Positions 37,927 to 52,500 of a DNA stretch of 64,000 nt are shown here, one piece after another. The position numbers and the translations under genes were made by a program. Source of the DNA: Smittia aterrima (lineage: Eukaryota; Arthropoda; Insecta; Diptera; Chironomidae); the NCBI GenBank assembly GCA_033063855.1, contig CP093830.1, positions 15,686,854-15,750,853 of the forward strand, given 5' to 3'. Positions within the stretch are counted from its first letter, which is position 1, and the number at the start of each line of letters is the position of its first letter. Under the pieces are notes generated by a model that ran no database searches, was not told the origin of the DNA, and saw nothing but the letters and a program-made list of their open reading frames with translations.

Positions 37927-40580
37927 ACATTTGAGTTAAGCAACAATGGACATAACTAAAAATGGTTGTGAATCAGCTTCAATGCTTTAAGTCACCACCA
38001 AAACCAACCAACACAAAAGCCTCTTGAGACCACAACTAGATTTTGACCTTTAACCAAAACCATGGACAACATCAATAAGCAAAAAAAAATGTTACAAATA
38101 TGCTCTCGTCTTCTTCTCTCTGCTTGCAATGCTCGCTCATTCCAAAAAAAAAATGTCGTAAGAATTAGCATTTCAAGATTCTACTTAATAAGATTTCTTC
38201 GAGATTATTTCGATTAACCGTTCAACGTTAACGTTTGAAGATGCCCGCATTGTAAATTGGGGGAAGACGCCAGCGTATTCACAAGACCCAATTAGATTTT
38301 TTATTTTCTTTTTGTCCACAAATATGATAAAGAAATACGAATAATTACTCAGAACCTCTTGACGAATTAATTGAGAGGCTTCAAAAACAGATTAAATAGT
38401 TAGATAGTACTGACTTAAAGCTCAAATTCCTTATCAAAAGACAACACAAACAATGATGTTTAATAGCTTTGGACGACCTTAAACTTAATAGAAAGTTAAT
38501 CAACAGCACAGTTTCCTTTCTCTCGAAGTTAATTCTCAATTTAAAAAAAACACATCTCAGCCCCGTTTCAATAAAATTTGTGAACTTTTTCTTGGAAGGA
38601 TGTTTGTTTGACATTGCAAAAATATTTGCTGGGACCATGTGCTGCATAACTAGCCCGACAATTGTGAATCCTTAAACGTTTGTAAACTTACTCGATGTTC
38701 AGAGAGTTGTCAGAGATTTTTGTGAACATTGTAATCGAGTAAGATAGTTAAGCGGAATCAAAGTTCAACATTAAGCGGAAGATTAATTTCATTATGTAAT
38801 TTCGTTGAAGTTTCTTCTTTTGATAATTGAACAGACTTAGAAGAGGAGGACGACGCTTAAGGATACAAAGACGTATCAGATGAGAAGAGTAAATCCAAAT
38901 ATTGTGATCAGTACGAGCCGTAGAATTATTTAAGAAAATTATATTTTAATGTTGTTTTGACATTTTTTTGTTTTCATCAAAAAATAATTTCATCACAATT
39001 TTAAGCTCTTCGCTTAGTCGCAAGTTTATTTCGTGTGAATACATCTTAGATATAATGCAAAATCAACTTAAATGGAGAGCACAACTATTTGCGTTACCTT
39101 CTCGATGATATTAGAGAGATAATTTCAGTTGTTTCCTTAATGTTGTTAACCAAAAAAAAAAAAAAAATGCGCGAAAACATAAAACGCGTTTTATAACCAA
39201 CAAGAACAAAAAGGGAAAAAACTTATTGAACATAATCATTTTGTTAATATTTTGAGAGATATAATAATCGTAACTTCTATCATGAGACACAAAACGTGAA
39301 GAACTTAAATAAAAAATAAATAAATTAATGAATGATGCGATCAATAATTTTACAATGGGGTATTTATGATAAACATAGTCGGTATGATTTTTTCGTGATT
39401 TAAAATTTATAAGTGAAAAAAACTTAATCAACAAAGTGTATATTAAATAAAATTATAAATCAAACTCAAAATAATTTTCTCTTAAAAAAACATTTCAGTT
39501 TCCTCGAAGAACGAGATTTTCCCGCGAAAATGCAACAACTCACTATCTTCTTCATGCACAAAACGTGATACGATTTGTGAATCAGTTGTTGCTAGATAGT
39601 TTGTAAACGACAAAACGTCGACCGGCGAGCAAAACATTTGTGTGCGCAGTTGTCGCAACACAAAACGGAGTCGACGATTATTGTTGGGTTGATTCGAAAT
39701 TCGAAAATATCTGTGGGACGATTTGTTTACTACAGAAAAGTCGGATATTTCAAGCGTTTTAAAGATTTTTGGAGAATCGCGTGGGTTTATCAATTAATAT
39801 TGTGTTCGTAATTGAAGTGAAAATCGGCTTCTGAAGGTGAGCGTTGTTGGTTTCGTAGAAATCCGTCGAAAAATTGAGTTATCGTGAAAAAACATTAAAA
39901 TTGTGCAAAAACATGAAATTTGTGATATTTTTTTATAGAATTGTAAAATTTTAAATGAAAATTTGCAAAATCGTGAATAATTTTGTGTGGAAAATATTGA
40001 AAAGTATTCAATGAGAAGCCGTCAAATCAACTTGGCTCATCCAGTGAAAAGCTCAAGAGTGAAATGAAAAATTAACAAAAAATTGTTTGTGTTTCAATGA
40101 TGATTCAGTGAAGTGCTCGACAGCATGTGTGTCTAGAGCATAATTCAGCTTTTCTCTGGCACCAATCCCGTTGATTAGTGAAGCTTACGCAACTATCGCA
40201 AAAAAACGTTTCAAGTTTAATCAGCTCCACTTGTTTAATTAAATTAAATTGAGTATCATAATACGAAACAATCGGGTCTTCCGTCTCCCTCATGGTGAAG
40301 TTCGAAAAATGCTTTCTGTCTCGTTCTTGCTATCATGAACTCGTGTTGCAAAAATGCATGTAAACAATGATGATTCGATGACGTATTCCCCGGCTTTTCC
40401 TTTCATTTGAATGTTTGCCAAATCGTTCTAAAATAGATTTTGGTGTGAAAAATAATTTTTTATTTCAATTTATTAGAAAATCAAACTCCTTCAAACACAC
40501 ACCATCTCGGGTGAAGGGTTTTTCGCCAAAACCACCTACATCGTCCGTTAAACAGTCAAATCCAAATAAAATCAGTGAAG
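37927..40580. other. unc-13 3'UTR, intergenic region and Dscam1 5'UTR
   Basis: No coding frame I can support. The first part is A/T-rich and probably unc-13 3'UTR, with AATAAA-like sites near 39308. A GAAG|GTGAGC donor near 39837 and an ATTAG acceptor near 40468 fit a spliced, non-coding first exon of Dscam1 ahead of the start codon at 40581. A run of about 14 A lies near 39153-39168. Confidence 0.4.
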
Positions 40581-43500
40581 ATGATTCTCTCATGGATCAT
40601 CGCAATCTTAATTGTGCCATCGATTGTGATCGCTGCGCCATCAAACAGCGAAAAAGATATGAAAGGACCGGTTTTCCTTAAAGAGCCTGAAAACCGAATC
40701 GATTTCTCTAACTCAACTGGATCTGTTGTCGAATGCCGTGCAAATGCTTCTCCTCCTCCTGAAATCATCTGGGTACGAAGTGATGGAACTGCTGTCGGTG
40801 ACGTTCCGGGATTGCGACAAGTCTTGCCAAATGGCAACCTCGTTTTCCCGCCATTCCGAGCAGAAGATTATCGTCAAGAAGTTCACGCACAAGTATACGC
40901 TTGCTTAGCTAAGAACCAAGTTGGATCGATTATCTCGCGTGAGGTTCACGTAAGAGCCGGTGAGTTGACGTTTCTTTTATTATTTTGTGAAAATTCTTTG
41001 AGAAGCGATTGCCTGAAAACTCAAATCTTTTTCACAAATAAAAATCTAAAATTTGATCTTGGGAATTCGACGAGGATAATTTGTGGAAACATTGAATGAT
41101 TCGATGTCTCAAATGAGTAGTCGCGGCTCAACATTACGATACTGATATCAACAAGGAGTACGTGATTCGAGGAAACGCTGCCATTCTCAAATGCGTTTTA
41201 CCTTCATACCTTTCGGATTATTTGGAAATCATTTCGTGGAAGATTGATGACGAAGAGATGAACTACAACGATAAAGTTTACGGTAGCAAAATGAGCCATC
41301 TTTCGAGAACCTTCCATCTGTTGTGTTTTGTTCTTCCGCTCATTTTTATTTCAATTTGTTTATCAATTATTTTTAAATGTTTAGTCGCGAATCAATATTA
41401 CGAAGCTGAGGTTATTTCGGAGTACATCATCAAAGGAAATGCTGCGATCATCAAGTGTAACATTCCGTCATTCGTCACTGACTTTGCTCGTGTCGAGGCT
41501 TGGCTAGGAAGCGATGGAAACGAATATAAATATGACGAGAAAGACTACGAATATGGTAAAGGCTCGAGAGCCTCAACCCATTCAGTCCCTTCCGCTTATT
41601 TAAATTTAATTTGATTTTGATTAAATCTCATCATCTATTGATTTTCTCCGACGTAGTCGTAAATCAATATTATGATCCCGGGCTAATGGACAAGGAGTAC
41701 GTGATGAGAGGAAACGCTGCGATTCTTAAATGTTCAATTCCAAGTTTTGTCGCTGACTTCGTTCATGTTGTTGCTTGGGTTGACGAGGAAGGAACAGAAA
41801 TTGTTGCCTCAGATGATTTCAACGAAAGTAAGCCAAGCAAGAACGAGCAATCCGAGGAATCCTTCATCCTATCATAATTTTCCTAAAAGTTTTAAATTAG
41901 TGATTTATTTTTCTGTTGCATCTTAGTCGTTAATCAGTTTTACATTCCTGGGCTGATCGACAATGAGTACGTGATGCGAGGCAATGCCGCGATACTCAAA
42001 TGTATTATTCCATCATTCGTCGCTGACTTCGTTCAAGTTGTTGCTTGGATTGATGAAGAAGGAACTGAGATAATCACATCGTCGACTGACTTTAGTGGAA
42101 GTAAGATTGACTTCACGAAGTTGAATGGAAATCCTCTCCCAATGCCACGAAATTATTATTTTAGAATTATTTTTAAACAATTTAATTAAATATCGTTAGT
42201 CGTAAACCAATTCTACAAACCGGGACTTATGGACAACGAGTACGTGATGAGAGGCAACGCAGCGATTCTTAAATGTTCAATTCCTTCATTCGTCGCTGAT
42301 TTCGTTCATGTTGTAGCTTGGGTTGATGAAGAAGGGAAAGAAATCGTTGCAACAGACGAATATGATGGGCGTAAGACGAAGAAACCTTCTTTGATCATCC
42401 AATTATCCTTTTCCATTCTCTTTAAGTTTATTTTGACATTATCCATATTTTGTTATAAAGTTGTCAACCAGTTTTACGATCCGGAAATTCTTGGCAAGGA
42501 GTACGTTATGCGAGGCAATGCTGCAATATTGAAATGCACGATTCCTTCGTTTGTTGCTGATTTCGTTTCTGTCGTCGCGTGGATCGATGATGAAGGACTT
42601 GAGTTCGTTCCTGCTTCAAAAAATAATTTCAGCGACGGTAAAAGGAACAAAGAAACCTTGAAATTCCCTTGAAATCCACGATCAAATTTTATTTTATAAG
42701 TTCGATTCTAATTAATTATTTATCAGTCGTCAATCAGTTTTACGATGCTGAGATAACTAAGGAATACGTCATGAGGGGAAACTCTGCAATCTTGAAATGT
42801 TTAATTCCGAGTTTCGTCGCTGACTTTGTTCACGTCGTTGCATGGATTAACGAAGATCAAGAGGAAATTATTCCAGAGAAAGAATTCAACGGTGGTTAAG
42901 ACAAAATTCGAAATAATTTTCCACAATCTTCCAAGCCTTGATTTATTTTTTGGTTAAATAATTTATTAATATATTTAATTCCTACTCAAAGTCGTCAATC
43001 AATTTTACGACGCTGAGATCATTAAGGAATACGTGATGCGTGGCAACTCGGCAATTGTGAAATGTTCGATTCCTTCATTTGTCGCCGACTTTGTTCACGT
43101 TGTTGCGTGGGTGGATGAAGATGGCAAGGAATTTGTTGGTTCCAGTAACTACGATCAGGGTACAAGAGCTCAACGGTTTAATATTTTACCAATCCCAATC
43201 CAAACTCCTCATAGATTTATGTTATTTTAAATAAAATCACTCTTGAAACAGTTATCAACCAAGTCTACGATGCGCAGATCACGCCAATTGAATATGTGAT
43301 GAGAGGAAACGCTGCTATCATTAAATGCATAATTCCAAGCTTCGTCGCCGATTTTGTTCATGTCAATGCGTGGGTTGACGAAGATGGAACAGAATTTGGT
43401 AGTTCGGGCGATCTCAGTCAGGGTAGACCTATTCACAAATAAGCTCACCCTTCTCATCCCTTCCTCAAAATTTTATTATTTGATTAACAATCCCAATTTT

Positions 43501-46500
43501 ATTTCAAATCTAAATACGATAGTAATCAACCAAGTATACGAAGCTGAAATAACTCCGAACGAGTACGTGATGAGAGGCAACGCAGCAATAATCAAATGTT
43601 TGATTCCAAGCTTTGTTGCTGACTTTGTTCATGTTGTCGCTTGGATTAATGAAGACGGAGAAGAAATTTTGGGTGGTGGGAAGTTCGAAGAGGGTAAAGG
43701 TCAACCTTAATTAGGATTCCTTCTTCCATCCTTAATTATGTTTAGCTTTGAGATTATTTTGAGTTATCATCTTTGTCCTTTAGCCGTAATTCAATATTAT
43801 GAAGTCGAGGCTGATAACGAATACGTCATTCGAGGAAACGCAGCGATCATGAAATGCAAAATTCCATCTTACATCAGCGATTTTGTGAGCGTCGACATGT
43901 GGCGAGATACTGATAACAACACTTTTCATTCAAACGCTTCGATGTCAGAAGGTTTCAAGAGCTCAGTTTGAAATTTTAACATCAAAATTGATTCCCAAAA
44001 TTTATCTTAAGTTTTCATTTAGAAAATCTTTCTTTATTAAACAATTTACTTTGATCCTCCAGTTGCGAACCAGAATTTCGAAATTCGCGTTATTGACGAA
44101 TTTATTTTACTGGGAAACTCTGCCATCATGAAATGCTTGCTGCCATCTTTTGTCGCTGATTTTGTTCAAGTGATCTCATGGCTAATAATTGACGCTGATG
44201 AGTCTACAGAAATTAACGTCTCACAAGAGAACTTTGGTAAAAAGGCCATTGAACTGCAGAAACACGAATTCCCAGACCGTATCCCTTAAGTTTATGATTT
44301 CTCACGCTTCCTCATTATTCTCGTTCTTCAATTTTTGTTCATTCTCGGCTTCCTGTAGTCGTAAAGCAATATTTTGAAGTACAAGTCTACGACGTCTTCG
44401 TAATGAGAGGCAACACGGCAATTTTCAAGTGCCAAATCCCATCATTTGTTGCTGATCACGTTGACTTGATGGAATGGACAAGCACGGAAAACGACACATA
44501 CACATTCGGCAACGACTATGGTTCGAGTTTGCTTAAAATTTCGATCATCTTTCCTTTCCTGTTAATCTTGATTTCATTCTTCTGATTTAAAAATTCGTAA
44601 ATTCACATCTGCTCGGTCTACAATCGCCGACTCGTCTTCCATCTGCTTCGAACAATCACACATTCTCGCATTTTCTCATGATTTCGGTCTTCACTCACTT
44701 GCAGTTGTTTCTCATCATTATTCCGTAAACGTCATGGACGAACATGTGCTCAAAGGCAACTCGGCAATTCTGAAATGTCACATTCCTAGCTTCGTTTCTG
44801 ATTTCGTCTTCATTGACGCATGGATCGACGATGAGACGAATGAGGAGTATCGAGCCAACATGGGGGAAGCTTTGGGTACAAAAATTTTCATTAAATTTTC
44901 GATTCTCGCCATTCATTTAAAGTCTGATTTGCCACTTTTCATTTATTTAATTTTCATTTCTTTTATTATTTTCATTCCTAACAAACCTCTCAATCCTTTC
45001 AATTTTAAATAATTTATCCAGAAGCCTCACGGCTTACCTTTCAACCCGAATTTCCTTCTTCACCTAATATTAAATGCTTGCATTAGAAAATTGATTTCTT
45101 TAAAAAAAAATTATAAAAGAAATCGATTTTCTAACAAGTTTTATTTACAAACGAAACTTGATGAAGCAAGAATTGCTTTCTCAAGTATCGTTGCTCAAAC
45201 GATCTCAACATATGCTAATGTATTTTTGTCTCTTTACGTTCCCTTGTGCTACTTCCAAACAAATCTGCACCGGTTCAGATGGAAAATATCTAGTCTTGCC
45301 ATCTGGAGAGCTTCACATTCGCGAAGTTGGACCCGAAGATGGCTATAAAAGTTACCAATGCCGAACGAAACATCGATTGACTGGAGAAACAAGACTGAGC
45401 GCAACCAAAGGACGACTGGTCATCACAGGTGAGTCATCTTTTCTATTTAAAGTTCATTTGTTGTTATGACAACAATTCGTTTCATGGCATCAAACGAAAA
45501 ACAAGAAACATTTAAAATTCAAATATTTCAATGAAATTTAAACTTTAAAAATATTTGACTTTTATAAATTATTTTTTAATGGCAGTTATTTAAATTTTAT
45601 TTAATAAAGATGTTAACATTTTTGAAAAGTTATAGGAAGCTCTTAATTTTAATTCAAATATTGATTAAAAAATGTTAACATCTATCAGAAAGTTGAAAGA
45701 GATTTCACAAGTTTTAAAAAAATTGAAATTTCTCTCGCTTTTAAGGCAAAAGATTCAGATGTTGAATAAATGCACCAACTGAACCATTTACTAATTTTAT
45801 ATTTTAAATAATAAATTAAGCGCGATTCAAAAAAGAGGAGAGAAAGACATTGAAAAGTTCTTAAAATGAGATATTTGAGTGATTTTACGATCTCGTAGCT
45901 TTCTTTCTTACTTGACGCGGTTAAATAACTGTCAAGAATTGTTTTCATTTAATTTTTAATTATTTGCTAATCGAAGCTATGAAATTATTTTAATCTCAAA
46001 GCTTTGATTGTATTATTGACCTAATATTTAATGACAGAATTGAGAAAGAAAGCAAGAGGGCATCCAGGAGATTTGATTGCTTTTAAAATAAAGTCGCGTG
46101 GAACAAGCTTGAACTAAAGTTTTCTAATCTCGTTTTCTGTCGATCTGTCCAGAACCTGTTGGCAGCGTAAGCCCGAAATTGAACGCAGGGAGTGATCCCA
46201 AACATTTGAGTGGAATGTTGGCCACAGATATTACTGTCATGAGTTGCTCTGCTCAAGCATTTCCAGTGCCAGTTTTCCGGTGAGTTTGAGCAGCACAGTC
46301 CACCCCAAGTCTTCTCTTCGAATCTCTTTCTGCATCGCGTCTTTAATAAATGTTTGAAAAAACATTTTACTGATCGATTCTTTAATTTCTCTTATTCAGA
46401 ACCGATTGGTTCCGTTGGTCCAAAAATCAATGTCGCTGATCGTTTGTCAATTAACTTGGGAGCTGTTGGAAAGAATTTAAGTCTTGTATGTCCAGCTCAA

Positions 46501-49500
46501 GCTTATCCAACACCAGTCTTCCGGTAAGAAATCATTTTTTTTTGTGGTCGTCTCTTCTTTCTTGAATTTCGATTTCCCAAAAATGTTTCATGTAAAACTT
46601 GAACTTCTTCGACTTAAAAATGTCATTTCAGAACCAATTGGCTCCGTCAGTCTTAGGGCTCCGTCAGCCCAAATTGGAGCAACTTTTTGTCAAGTTTTTT
46701 CATTGAAAAACACTGGCGGTTAGCACCCAAGACCGCTTCATCGTTCTCGATGGTCAAACTAATTCGAACTTGAATCTTATCTGCACTGTTCAAGCTTATC
46801 CAATGCCAGTTTTCCGACATGTCTCACTCAAGTCTTCATTTTCTTTCTCTCCCTGCGTTGAATTTTACTGAAAATTTTCTTCAAAGTTTAAATAAACTTT
46901 AAATTCGCAGAGCCGGTTGGTTCGGTTAGTCCAAAGAAAAACACCGGCGATGACATCAAAGTCATTTGGGGAGCCATCGGCCAGAATATTGGAATTTTAT
47001 GTCCCGCTCAAGCTTATCCAACACCAGTTTTTCGGTATTTAAAATTTTCACAGTTTTTCGTCGTCTCTTCTTTGAATCGTGTCTTGAATCATTTTGAAAA
47101 TACTCTTCTGAAAATATCTATTCAGAGCCGATCGGATCCGTTAGTCCAAAGATTCATGACGGTGATAAATCAAATGTTATGCAGCGTCAAAACAAGAAAG
47201 CAATCAGCTTACTTTGCCCAGCCCAAGCTTATCCAACGCCTATTTCTCGGTACAGTCTCTTCTTGTCACTTATTTGAGAATTTTCATTGTTCATTCTCTT
47301 GCTCTGACAATCGCGTTTAATTAAAGAATTTCCTCTCAAAGATCGTGATGACAATTACTTTTCATTGTTTCTCAGAACCAATCGGGTCTGTAAGTCCCAA
47401 AGTAAATATCGGAGACGGAACAATTTTTCGTAAAGACGCTGGACAAACGATCGATCTTTTGTGTCCAGCTCAAGCTTTCCCAACTCCAGTGTTTAGGTAC
47501 GAGATCTAAACCTCTCAAATTATCTGACAATAAGAACACTCATGTCTCGTTCTTAGCTCTTGAATCGTTTTGTTGTTTATTCTTCAATTCATTTCTTAGA
47601 ACCCGTTGGATCGGTGTCTCCAAAAGTTAATTCTGGGGACGACTTGAAATCAGTCAAAGCAGAATCAAACAAAAGTTTGAATTTGCTTTGTCCTGCTCAA
47701 GCTTATCCCACGCCTGTGTTTAGGTCTGAAAATCGTTTCAATTTACATTTGATTGCTTCGCGCTTGGTTATTGCTATGTTGTGATGTCGGTTGCTAAGAA
47801 TTTTCGTTCGCTTCCAGAACCAATCTCTTCGACTTCACCGAAAATCTATTCTGTGGACGCTCATCCCGTTGTGGCTCCACAAGCCGCTCACATGTCGATT
47901 CTCTGTCCTGCTCAAGGATACCCAGCACCGAGTTTTAGGTATTTCAGTTTTTTACTCGAAAATCACTCAAAGATCTCGATGAACTTTCAAATTTCTTCTT
48001 TTCCTATCGGAAACTTAAAGAACTTTTTCCATGTTTTAGAGCCGATATCGTCAACCTCACCAAAGCTTTCAGTTATTGACGCTCGGCCTTTCTTGGTTCC
48101 ATTTGAACAATCAATATCACTGTTATGCCCTGCACAAGGTTATCCCGCACCTGCATTTAGGTATTCAATTGTCTTAAAATCGCTCAAATGTCTCAAAAAA
48201 CTTTTTTGTCTGTCAACCTCTTCGGCTTGGTTGAATCCTAAAAAATGATATCTTCCGCAGAACCAATATCTTCAACTCCCCCAAAGCTTTCGCTGTTCGA
48301 TACTCGGCCAATGAATGTCCGAAATAATGGATCGATTTCGATTCTTTGTCCAGCACAAGGTTACCCCGCTCCCGCTTTTCGGTAAAGTTTTAAGTTCAAA
48401 TCTTCTGGGTTCTCTCTCAATCTTGTTTCAACGTCGTAAGAGTTTGTATCTTTAATGGAGAATGAACTTTCTTTCTAGAACCTGTCGGGTTCAAAGCTCC
48501 AGTTTTTAGCTCTGATTCGAAAGGAAGCATTTTTGTTCGCGCAATTGGCTCAACGATGAATCTTCTTTGTCAAGCTCAAGCTTTTCCCGTTCCCATGATA
48601 AGGTAAAATTGATTTTGCAAACTCCTGGACGTGCTTTGTTATTTTCCTCGATTCGAAAATGGCATTGAACTAATGAGAAACTTTAAAACTTTATTAGAAC
48701 CTGTCGGGTTCAAGGCTCCAGTTTTCAATTCTGAATCGAAAATCAGTTTGTTTGAAAAACCAAAAGACTCAAACATTGGTTTGCTATGTCAAGCTCAAGC
48801 ATTCCCTGTTCCCCTCTCGAGGTAAATTTTTTAATTTGATTTTAATTCGTTGGACTTCTCTTGTATTTCTTTCTCTGCTGCTGCTTCGAGTAAATCTTTA
48901 TTATCAAAAACTTATTTTTGAACAGAACCCGTTGGTTTCAAAGCTCCAGTTTTCTCCACCGATTCCAAAAGTATAACTTTTGAGAGGGAACAAAATACTT
49001 CTCTAGCTTTGTTGTGTCAAGCTCAAGCTTTTCCGGTTCCGCTCTCGAGGTAAAGTTAAAATCAATTAGGTCGCTGGATTTCACTTGGATTTCTTTCTCT
49101 GCTGCACTACTTCAATTGAAACACATATTAAATATTGGATTTCCAAACAGAACCCGTTGGTTTCAAAGCTCCAGTCTTTTCAACTGACTCGAAGACAAGT
49201 CGATTCGAACGAGATCAAAATACTTCGTTGGCATTGCTTTGTCCAGCTCAAGCTTTTCCCGTTCCGCTCTCGAGGTAAAGTTAAAATCAATCAATTCGCT
49301 GGATTTCACTTGGATTTCTTTCTCTGCTGCACTACTTCAATTGAAACATTTATTAAATAATGGATTTCCAAACAGAGCCCGTTGGTTTCAAAGCTCCTGT
49401 TTTCTCAACTGAGGCTAAAAGTTCAACATTCGAGCGAGAACAGAATACGGCTCTTGCTTTATTATGCCAAGCTCAAGCTTTCCCTGTTCCCTTATCGAGG

Positions 49501-52500
49501 TAAAATTTTAATTAATCAACTCGTTGGACATCTCTCGGCTTTCATTCTCGGCTTTCTTTCTCTGCTTTCAAATGAAAAATTACTAAATATTTAAATTTTC
49601 AAACAGAACCCGTTGGTTTCAAAGCTCCAGTGTTCTCAGCTGAATCTAAAAGTTATACATTCGAGCGAGAACAGAATACTGCTCTTGCCTTACTATGTCA
49701 AGCTCAAGCTTTTCCTGTTCCTCTCTCGAGGTAAATTTTAACTCAATCAAATTTTTACTTGATGAACTTCTCTTGGATTTCTTTCTCTGCTTGTGTTCGA
49801 CCGAAATATTTGCTAAATATTTGCTTTTCGCATAGAACCCGTTGGTTTTAAAGCGCCAGTGTTCTCAACCGAGTCTTCAAGCTCAACATTTAGGCGAGAA
49901 CAAAACACAGCACTTGCTTTATTGTGTCAAGCGCAAGCTTTTCCTGTTCCGCTTTCGAGGTAATTTCCTTCATTTGTCACCTTTCAAATTCTAAGTGGCG
50001 ATTGTTTTCAAGAATTAGTTGTTGGAAGCAAAGAATCGATTTTTGTATTGTCTTGGACAGTCTTGGACATGTCTTGGACATGTCTTGGACAGTCTTTTCC
50101 TGTTCCTTCATTTAGGTACAAACCTCTTTTGAGTTTCCTTCGATGTCCTCTTTCTTTCGCGTTAACCAATTCTGTGACTTTCAATTGAATTGAAATTTTC
50201 TTTCCTTAGAACCCATTGGATCCGTTAAACCGGTCATTAAGTCAAAAACAATTGAAATTAAAGAAGTTCCAATCGGAGAATCGTTTGTTGGCCTTTGCTT
50301 CGGGCAGGCCTTCCCTGTTCCTGTTTATCGGTAAAGAATCCCGAATGAAAAGAATCTTCGCTGTTGTCTTATATTTTTCAAATTGTGGGAAATTGTTGTT
50401 TGCAGAATTAGTCAGTCTGGTCAGGTCCCCATTCATCCCCTTCCGCTCTCGACGTTGAAAACCTCCATCAAACTTTAACTTGGTTCCTTTCTAATATATT
50501 TTCTATCCCATTAGATGGTACAAGTTTATCGATGGATCTCTCCGAAAGTCTCCAGTGCCACTTGGCGATCGAATTAAGCAAGTTTCAGGAACACTCATCA
50601 TTAAGAACGCAGTTGTCGAAGATTCAGGAAAATATCTTTGTGTCGTGAACAATTCAGTTGGTGGCGAGAGTGTTGAGACTGTCTTGACTGTCACTGCACC
50701 ACTTTCTGCTTCAATCGAGCCAACCGTTCAGACAATCGATTTCGGACGTCCCGCTATTTTCACTTGCCGCTTCTCAGGAAATCCAGTTAAGACAATGAGA
50801 TGGATGAAAGACGGAAAGTACATGGACCACACTGATGCTATCTTAAGAATTGAATCTGTGAAGAAAGAGGACAAGGGAATGTACCAATGCGTCATCAAGA
50901 ACGATCAGGAAAGTGCTCAGGCAACTGCTGAACTCAAACTTGGAGGAAGATGTAAGAAATATGTAACTTCAATTGCAATTCATGAATCTCACAAATTTTC
51001 TTTGAATTAGTCGATCCACCAATCATCCGACAAGCATTCTCTGAAGAGATTCTTCATCCGAACAATCCAGTTTTCATCAAATGTATTGCTGGCGGAAACC
51101 CGACCCCTGAAATTTCTTGGGAACTCGATGGAAAGAAAATTGCCAACTCTGAACGCTTCCAAGTCGGACAATATGTGACTGTGAATGGTGATGTCGTTTC
51201 ATACTTGAACATCACATCAGCTCAAACAAAAGACGGAGGATTGTATAAATGTATTGCTGCTTCGAAGGTTGGAGTTGTTGAACACGCCGCTAAGCTCAAC
51301 ATACATGGCTTGCCTTACGTACGACCAATGGAAAAGAAATCAATTGTCTCAGGAGATACTTTAGTTGTGACTTGTCCCGTTGCTGGTTATCCAATTGAAT
51401 CCATCGTTTGGGAACGAGAAAATCGTTTGCTGCCAATCAACAGAAAACAAAAAGTCTTCCCTAATGGAACTTTGATCATTGACAATGTTGACAGAAATCA
51501 GGATCAAGCAACTTATACTTGCGTCGCTAAGAATGCTGAAGGATACTCGGCGAGAGGATCAATCGAAGTTGAAATCATGGGTGAGTTGAAACTTTTCTTT
51601 AATTTTTCAAAAGCTTTTGAAGTATTCACTTTGAAAGTTTCAATCGCTTTTGAAAACAAACTATTTATAAATTTTCGAAATGCGACGAAAAAAAATGAAA
51701 TCAACGGCGTTCCGAGAGAATAAAATTTCATCTTCAAACCAAAGTTATTCCTCAAATCGTGCCATTTGACTTTGGCGCTGATCAAATTAACTTGGATGAG
51801 ATGGTCTCTGCGACGTGCACTGTAAACAAAGGAGATTTGCCGATTGAGATCTCATGGACGCACACTGACACGTCTGGAATTGAGAAGCCTTTGGTTAGTA
51901 ACGATGGTGTCGTGATCTCAAGAAATAACCAAAGGATCAGCATGCTTAGTATTGAAGCAGTAAAGGGAATGCATCGAGGGAATTACACTTGCTACGCTAA
52001 GAACAAAGGCGGGAGATCTCAACACACGGCTACACTTTACATGAATGGTGACTGCTAAAAAATTCGTTCGCCCTTCCGCAGTCTTCAGCAATTTTGCGAT
52101 TTGTTTTAGCAAAAATTTTTCATTGAATTCTCATTCATTCGTTTTTAAAGTTTTGCCCCAAATCAATCCATTCTCGTTCGGTGAGGATGAGATGAATCTC
52201 GATGATGCTGTCGCTGCAACTTGCATTGTAACAAAGGGAGATCTGCCAATGTCAATCTGGTGGACGTTGGTTGATGATTTCAGTAAAGAAGAAAAGAACT
52301 TGAGTACTAACGATGGTCTCATTATAACGCGATCGAGTCAAAAGCTTTCCCTTTTAAACATTGATGCAGTGAAAGCAAGACATCGTGGAAACTACACTTG
52401 CTATGCCAAAAACAAAGCAGGAATCTCACAATACAGTGCATTCTTGTTCATTAACGGTGACTCACTAAAAATATTTTCATGAAATTTCCCAATTCATTCA

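Noticed and set aside
39111..39793. Minus-strand frames between unc-13 and Dscam1
   Set aside because: Low-complexity translation of AT-rich DNA, including a poly-Phe run from a poly-A tract.
40575..40580. Upstream GTG as Dscam1 start
   Set aside because: The in-frame ATG at 40581 starts directly with a good signal peptide; a GTG start is not expected in a nuclear animal gene.
49960..50012. A separate mobile element between exon 6 copies
   Set aside because: No terminal repeats or coding content; the short TCTTGGACA repeats lie inside a shortened exon-6 copy and are better explained by slippage.
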